DNA of 64,000 nt, from contig NZ_JALIEC010000002.1 of assembly GCF_022867865.1 (NCBI RefSeq), forward strand, positions 248,001 to 312,000, given 5' to 3'. Of the stretch, positions 62,265 through 64,000 are shown in pieces; the first letter of the stretch is position 1; each line of letters opens with the position of its first letter. This DNA comes from Phaeobacter sp. J2-8. GTDB taxonomy: Bacteria; Pseudomonadota; Alphaproteobacteria; Rhodobacterales; Rhodobacteraceae. A model generated the notes under the pieces. The model saw nothing but the letters and a program-made list of their open reading frames with translations, ran no database searches and had not been told where the DNA came from. A program made the translations under genes and the position numbers.

Positions 62265-62729
62265 TCAGGCCTGCGCCAAGCGGTCTTTGACCATCGGGCC
62301 GACGGCACCGAAATCCATCTGACCGGTGTAACGGGATTTCAACTCTCCCATCACCTTGCCCATGTCGCGGATCGAGGTCGCCCCGACCTCGCTCACGGCG
62401 CCGTCGATTGCTTTGGCCACTTCATCGTCGCCAAGCTTGCGCGGCAGGAATTCTTCGATCACGGTGATTTCAGACAATTCCCGCTCTGCCAGATCCAGCC
62501 GACCACCCTCTTCATAGGTGCGTGCGCTTTCCTGGCGCTGTTTGACCATTTTGCCAAGGATGGCCAAAACATCGGTCTCTTCGACCGTCTGTTCCTCGCC
62601 TTCCCCTCTCAGGGCAATTTCGCGATCCTTGATGGCAGCACTAATCAGACGCAACGTTGACAGCCGCTGAGCGGCCTTGTCACGCATGGCCTGTTTGAGC
62701 GCTGAATTGATGTCTGCGCGTAAACTCAT
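62265..62729 (-). CDS. yqeY: GatB/YqeY domain protein
   Basis: Cytosolic protein of 154 residues, all YqeY: LRADINSALKQAMRDKAAQR, LSTLRLISAAIKDREI, LGKMVKQRQESARTYEEGGR, EITVIEEFLPRKLGDDEV, and DMGKVMGELKSRYTGQMDFG. It resembles the tRNA-binding tail of GatB; the function is unproven. The ATG at 62729 is the family start; the longer frame to 62792 is untypical. Divergent from carA, the conserved arrangement in alphaproteobacteria. Confidence 0.92.
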   Translation of the reverse strand: MSLRADINSALKQAMRDKAAQRLSTLRLISAAIKDREIALRGEGEEQTVEETDVLAILGKMVKQRQESARTYEEGGRLDLAERELSEITVIEEFLPRKLGDDEVAKAIDGAVSEVGATSIRDMGKVMGELKSRYTGQMDFGAVGPMVKDRLAQA

Positions 62730-62910
62730 GTTGTCCCATCCCCATGGGTTAATCGAAGTCACCACAATATGCCATGCAACGATTGCTGGCAACCGTCAGA
62801 TTATTTTGATAACCCACTGTAAAGAATAGGAAACTCTATTTGGCGTCAGAACGCCCAATGGCCTTGACCCGGCTGGCGCCAGACCTTAGGTTCCGGCAAA
62901 TTTACCCGAC

Positions 62911-64000
62911 ATGATGGATGGAATCGCCGAAATGACCGTGCGCGCCGATCAAACCCCAACAGCCTGTCTCGCGCTTGCCGATGGCACGGTTTTCTATGGC
63001 ACAGGTTTTGGCGCAACCGGCACCAAGGTGGCGGAATTGTGCTTCAACACCGCCATGACCGGCTATCAGGAAATCATGACAGATCCGTCTTATGCCGGCC
63101 AGGTCGTGACCTTCACCTTCCCCCATATCGGCAATACCGGCGTCAATCCCGAGGATGACGAAACCGGCGATCCGGTGGCCGAAGGTATGGTGGTCAAATG
63201 GATGCCGACCGATGCCTCGAACTGGCGCGCGGCACAGGAATTGGGCGATTGGCTGGCGGCACGCGGCCGCATTGCCATTGGTGGCATCGACACCCGTCGG
63301 TTGACCCGCGCAATCCGTCAACAGGGTGCCCCGCATGTGGCGCTGGCCCATGATCCCGACGGGAATTTCGATCTCGAAGCGCTGATCGCCCAGGCCCGCG
63401 CCTTTCAGGGGCTGGAGGGGCTTGACCTCGCGCTGGATGTAACCTGTTCGCAAAGTTATCGTTGGAATGAAATGCGGTGGGCCTGGCCGGATGGCTATGC
63501 TCAACAGGAAAGCCCCAAACACAAGGTTGTCGCGCTGGATTTCGGCGCAAAGCGCAATATCCTGCGCTGCCTCGCCTCGGCGGGATGTGATGTCACGGTG
63601 CTGCCCGCCACGGCCACAGCGGCAGAGGTGCTGGCACATCAACCGGACGGGGTGTTCCTGTCCAACGGGCCCGGGGATCCGGCGGCCACCGGCAGCTATG
63701 CGGTGCCGATGATTCAAACGCTGATCTCGGAAACCAACCTGCCGATTTTCGGGATTTGCCTTGGGCATCAGATGCTTGCCCTGGCGCTTGGTGGACGGAC
63801 CATCAAGATGAACCACGGCCACCACGGCGCCAACCATCCGGTCAAGGACATGGCATCCGGCAAGGTTGAAATCACCTCGATGAACCACGGTTTTGCCGTC
63901 GACGCCGCCAGCCTGCCGGACAATGTGATGCAAACGCATGTCTCGTTGTTTGACGGATCGAACTGCGGCATTGCGCTGAAATCCGAGGGCCGCGCGGTGT
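62911..64000 (+). CDS. carA: Carbamoyl-phosphate synthase small subunit, 3' end cut by window
   Basis: Glutamine amidotransferase subunit that feeds ammonia to CarB for arginine and pyrimidine synthesis. N-terminal domain: FNTAMTGYQEIMTDPSYAGQ and GGIDTRRLTRAIRQQG. The class I amidotransferase domain has DFGAKRNILRCLASAGCDV, LSNGPGDPAAT and the nucleophile in FGICLGHQMLALALGG. The window ends after about 363 codons of an expected 385 or so. Start at 62911 or the adjacent ATG at 62914. Intact frame. Confidence 0.95.
   Translation, partial: MMDGIAEMTVRADQTPTACLALADGTVFYGTGFGATGTKVAELCFNTAMTGYQEIMTDPSYAGQVVTFTFPHIGNTGVNPEDDETGDPVAEGMVVKWMPTDASNWRAAQELGDWLAARGRIAIGGIDTRRLTRAIRQQGAPHVALAHDPDGNFDLEALIAQARAFQGLEGLDLALDVTCSQSYRWNEMRWAWPDGYAQQESPKHKVVALDFGAKRNILRCLASAGCDVTVLPATATAAEVLAHQPDGVFLSNGPGDPAATGSYAVPMIQTLISETNLPIFGICLGHQMLALALGGRTIKMNHGHHGANHPVKDMASGKVEITSMNHGFAVDAASLPDNVMQTHVSLFDGSNCGIALKSEGRAV

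Noticed and set aside
1-64000. CRISPR array or prophage
   Set aside because: No regularly spaced direct repeats outside RTX coding repeats, and no phage structural genes.

Overview
The window comes from an alphaproteobacterium, most likely a member of the Rhodobacterales (Rhodobacter/Roseobacter group). The clues are an rpoE-chrR singlet-oxygen stress module with its divergent fatty-acid-modification operon, a trgA-trgB-cysK tellurite-resistance-type locus, two RTX proteins ending in Hint domains, an FNR-type box in front of an aa3-type ctaD, and high-GC coding sequence. No rRNA, CRISPR array or intact insertion sequence was seen. There are two tRNA genes (Ser-GGA, Leu-GAG) and one broken tyrosine recombinase.

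Layout. 0-7 kb: a peptide-type ABC substrate-binding protein (cut by the window edge), a divergent GntR regulator, and a hydantoinase/oxoprolinase pair (hyuA-hyuB) followed by an IclR regulator. 7-14 kb: rpoE-chrR facing away from a four-gene operon (flavoprotein, DUF1365, CFA-type methyltransferase, SDR), then a second stress operon (DUF2177, TspO, SDR). Three near-identical sigma-E-type promoters serve these units. 14-20 kb: quinone-oxidoreductase/monooxygenase genes with a LysR regulator, an MFS exporter with a LysR regulator, and YaeQ. 20-27.7 kb: NCS1 permease, amidase, cyclic-imide-hydrolase-like deacetylase, a small MCGLCG protein, a CobW GTPase and a leaderless solute-binding-like protein, with a GntR regulator that carries two DNA-binding domains. 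I read this as a cyclic-imide utilisation cluster. 28-36 kb: a lower-GC block with a polyamine-type ABC transporter, a GntR regulator, a hydroxyacid dehydrogenase, a 2-oxoglutarate/Fe oxygenase and a nucleoside hydrolase. It lies next to a dead integrase and tRNA-Ser and may be a genomic island. 38-48.6 kb: alaX-mscS-cysK-trgB-trgA, photolyase, BCCT transporter and a MobA-like nucleotidyltransferase. 48.7-55 kb: two large RTX/Hint proteins. 55-64 kb: tRNA-Leu, lipB, an AhpD-like protein with a TetR regulator and twin operators, ctaD, DUF2244, a glycosyltransferase, yqeY, and the start of carA.

A caution for any user: at least eight otherwise well-conserved genes carry frame disruptions (IclR, hyuB, hyuA, a LysR gene, the MCGLCG gene, the deacetylase, trgB, photolyase). 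The spread of these lesions over unrelated genes suggests residual sequencing or assembly indels rather than wholesale gene decay. The integrase, with two nonsense codons, looks like a true pseudogene.
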